Origin: a virus
Length of the DNA stretch: 39,938 bases
IMG/VR virus record: IMGVR_UViG_3300030085_003713
Location: 1-39,938 of that record
Direction: 5' to 3' (one strand)
Part shown: positions 39,456 through 39,938 of the stretch, one piece after another
Layout: every line of letters begins with the position of its first letter
Numbering within the stretch: position 1 is the stretch's first letter
Position numbers and translations under genes: made by a program
Notes under the pieces: model-generated
What the model was told of the DNA's origin: nothing
Database searches by the model: none
What the model saw: the letters and a program-made list of their open reading frames with translations, nothing else

Positions 39456-39938
39456 TTATCCTTCATAATATTCTTCTAGTTCAGGAAATTCTTCAAATAG
39501 ATGCATTTCCCATTTTGTACCTACATAAGCTGCATCTTGCTTAAGTAAGTATTTAATTGTATCCTGTATATTAACATCATTTTCTGGTGGAAGTGCTAGC
39601 GCGTGTTGAATATCTGGATAATCTTCATATAATGGCATTAGCTTCTGTTTAATTGCAAAGGGCAAGTTGTTAACCCTTAAATGCTTAGGTTGTTCAAGCA
39701 TAGCCCAGTTGATTTGATGTATTTTAGGATTATTAGTACAATAGTCAATTACTTTATTAAATCGCATAACACTTAAAAATGATACGAGTCCATTAAAATC
39801 GACGACGACATTATCATATGCATTACATGTATCAATGTTTCTTTCTACTTCATCCCACTCTGTTCTACGTCTCATATATTCTATATCTCTACCGATTCCA
39901 TCGATTGATGCAACCATAGCTACGTTTTTAAAATGCGG
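39456..39938 (-). CDS. C-terminal part of a twitch-domain radical SAM protein (start outside window)
   Basis: The frame is open to the right edge; 7 residues precede the first internal Met. VASIDGIGRDIEYMRRRTEWDEVERNI is the SPASM/twitch-class strand and helix (general form 'SIDGxGxxxEYxRxxTxW..VExN') common in phage and bacterial radical SAM proteins, followed by INWAMLEQPKHLRVNNLP. The cluster-binding cysteines would lie upstream, outside the window. It ends with FEEFPELEEYYEG. Adjacent to the QueC-like ATPase, 2 bases apart, so probably functionally paired. Confidence 0.75.
   Translation of the reverse strand, partial: PHFKNVAMVASIDGIGRDIEYMRRRTEWDEVERNIDTCNAYDNVVVDFNGLVSFLSVMRFNKVIDYCTNNPKIHQINWAMLEQPKHLRVNNLPFAIKQKLMPLYEDYPDIQHALALPPENDVNIQDTIKYLLKQDAAYVGTKWEMHLFEEFPELEEYYEG

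Overview
The window reads as part of a T4-like (tevenvirus-type) myovirus genome of the marine kind (cyanophage/pelagiphage-like), AT-rich by eye and almost entirely coding. The evidence is a set of T4 core counterparts (gp33, gp32, gp26, gp54, gp4, gp48, gp53, gp27, gp5, gp25, gp6 and gp8), T4-type late promoter boxes (TATAAATA) ahead of structural genes, and several small proteins I recognise only from marine T4-like phages. No photosynthesis gene, tRNA, integrase, insertion sequence or CRISPR array is visible. The host cannot be told from this window.

Region 1 (1-5095, + strand) is early/middle: a HAD-family nucleotidase, a row of small conserved proteins, a 2-oxoglutarate/Fe(II) dioxygenase-like protein, the late-transcription co-activator gp33 and the ssDNA-binding protein gp32. 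Three gaps carry a shared promoter layout (TGTACA, 17 bases, a TA-rich -10); two of these sit next to the same 17-base palindrome. A roughly 180-base gap (943-1122) is rich in inverted repeats and looks like a structured RNA.

Region 2 (5092-9415, - strand) is a late tail/head-completion block read from 9415 leftwards: gp4-like, a gp2-like candidate, gp54-like tube initiator, gp26-like protein, a 53-residue protein missed by simple ORF calling, and a tape-measure protein. It meets gp32 tail to tail.

Region 3 (9465-30020, + strand) is the baseplate and tail-appendage block: gp48, gp53, gp27, a gp5 equivalent split over three genes (OB-fold plus tail lysozyme; amidase; beta-helical needle), gp25, gp6, a large protein in the gp7 position, a fibre-like protein, gp8, a 1674-residue structural protein and four small downstream structural proteins. 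Late promoters lie at 9425, 17122 and 20432, with a possible internal one at 27908.

Region 4 (30004-39938, - strand) is the most unusual part. It is a tightly overlapping 12-gene run continuing past the window edge, with no virion genes. It encodes a twitch-type radical SAM protein, a QueC-like PP-loop ATPase, an unassigned protein, a DegT-type aminotransferase, a radical SAM core with its SPASM-like domain on a separate polypeptide, another radical SAM enzyme, an SGNH hydrolase, a NodU/CmcH-type carbamoyltransferase, a glycosyltransferase fused to a methyltransferase-like domain, and two paralogous glycosyltransferase-like proteins. Together they look like a phage-borne pathway that makes a decorated sugar, glycan or nucleoside-like product; whether it acts on the host surface, the virion or phage DNA is open.
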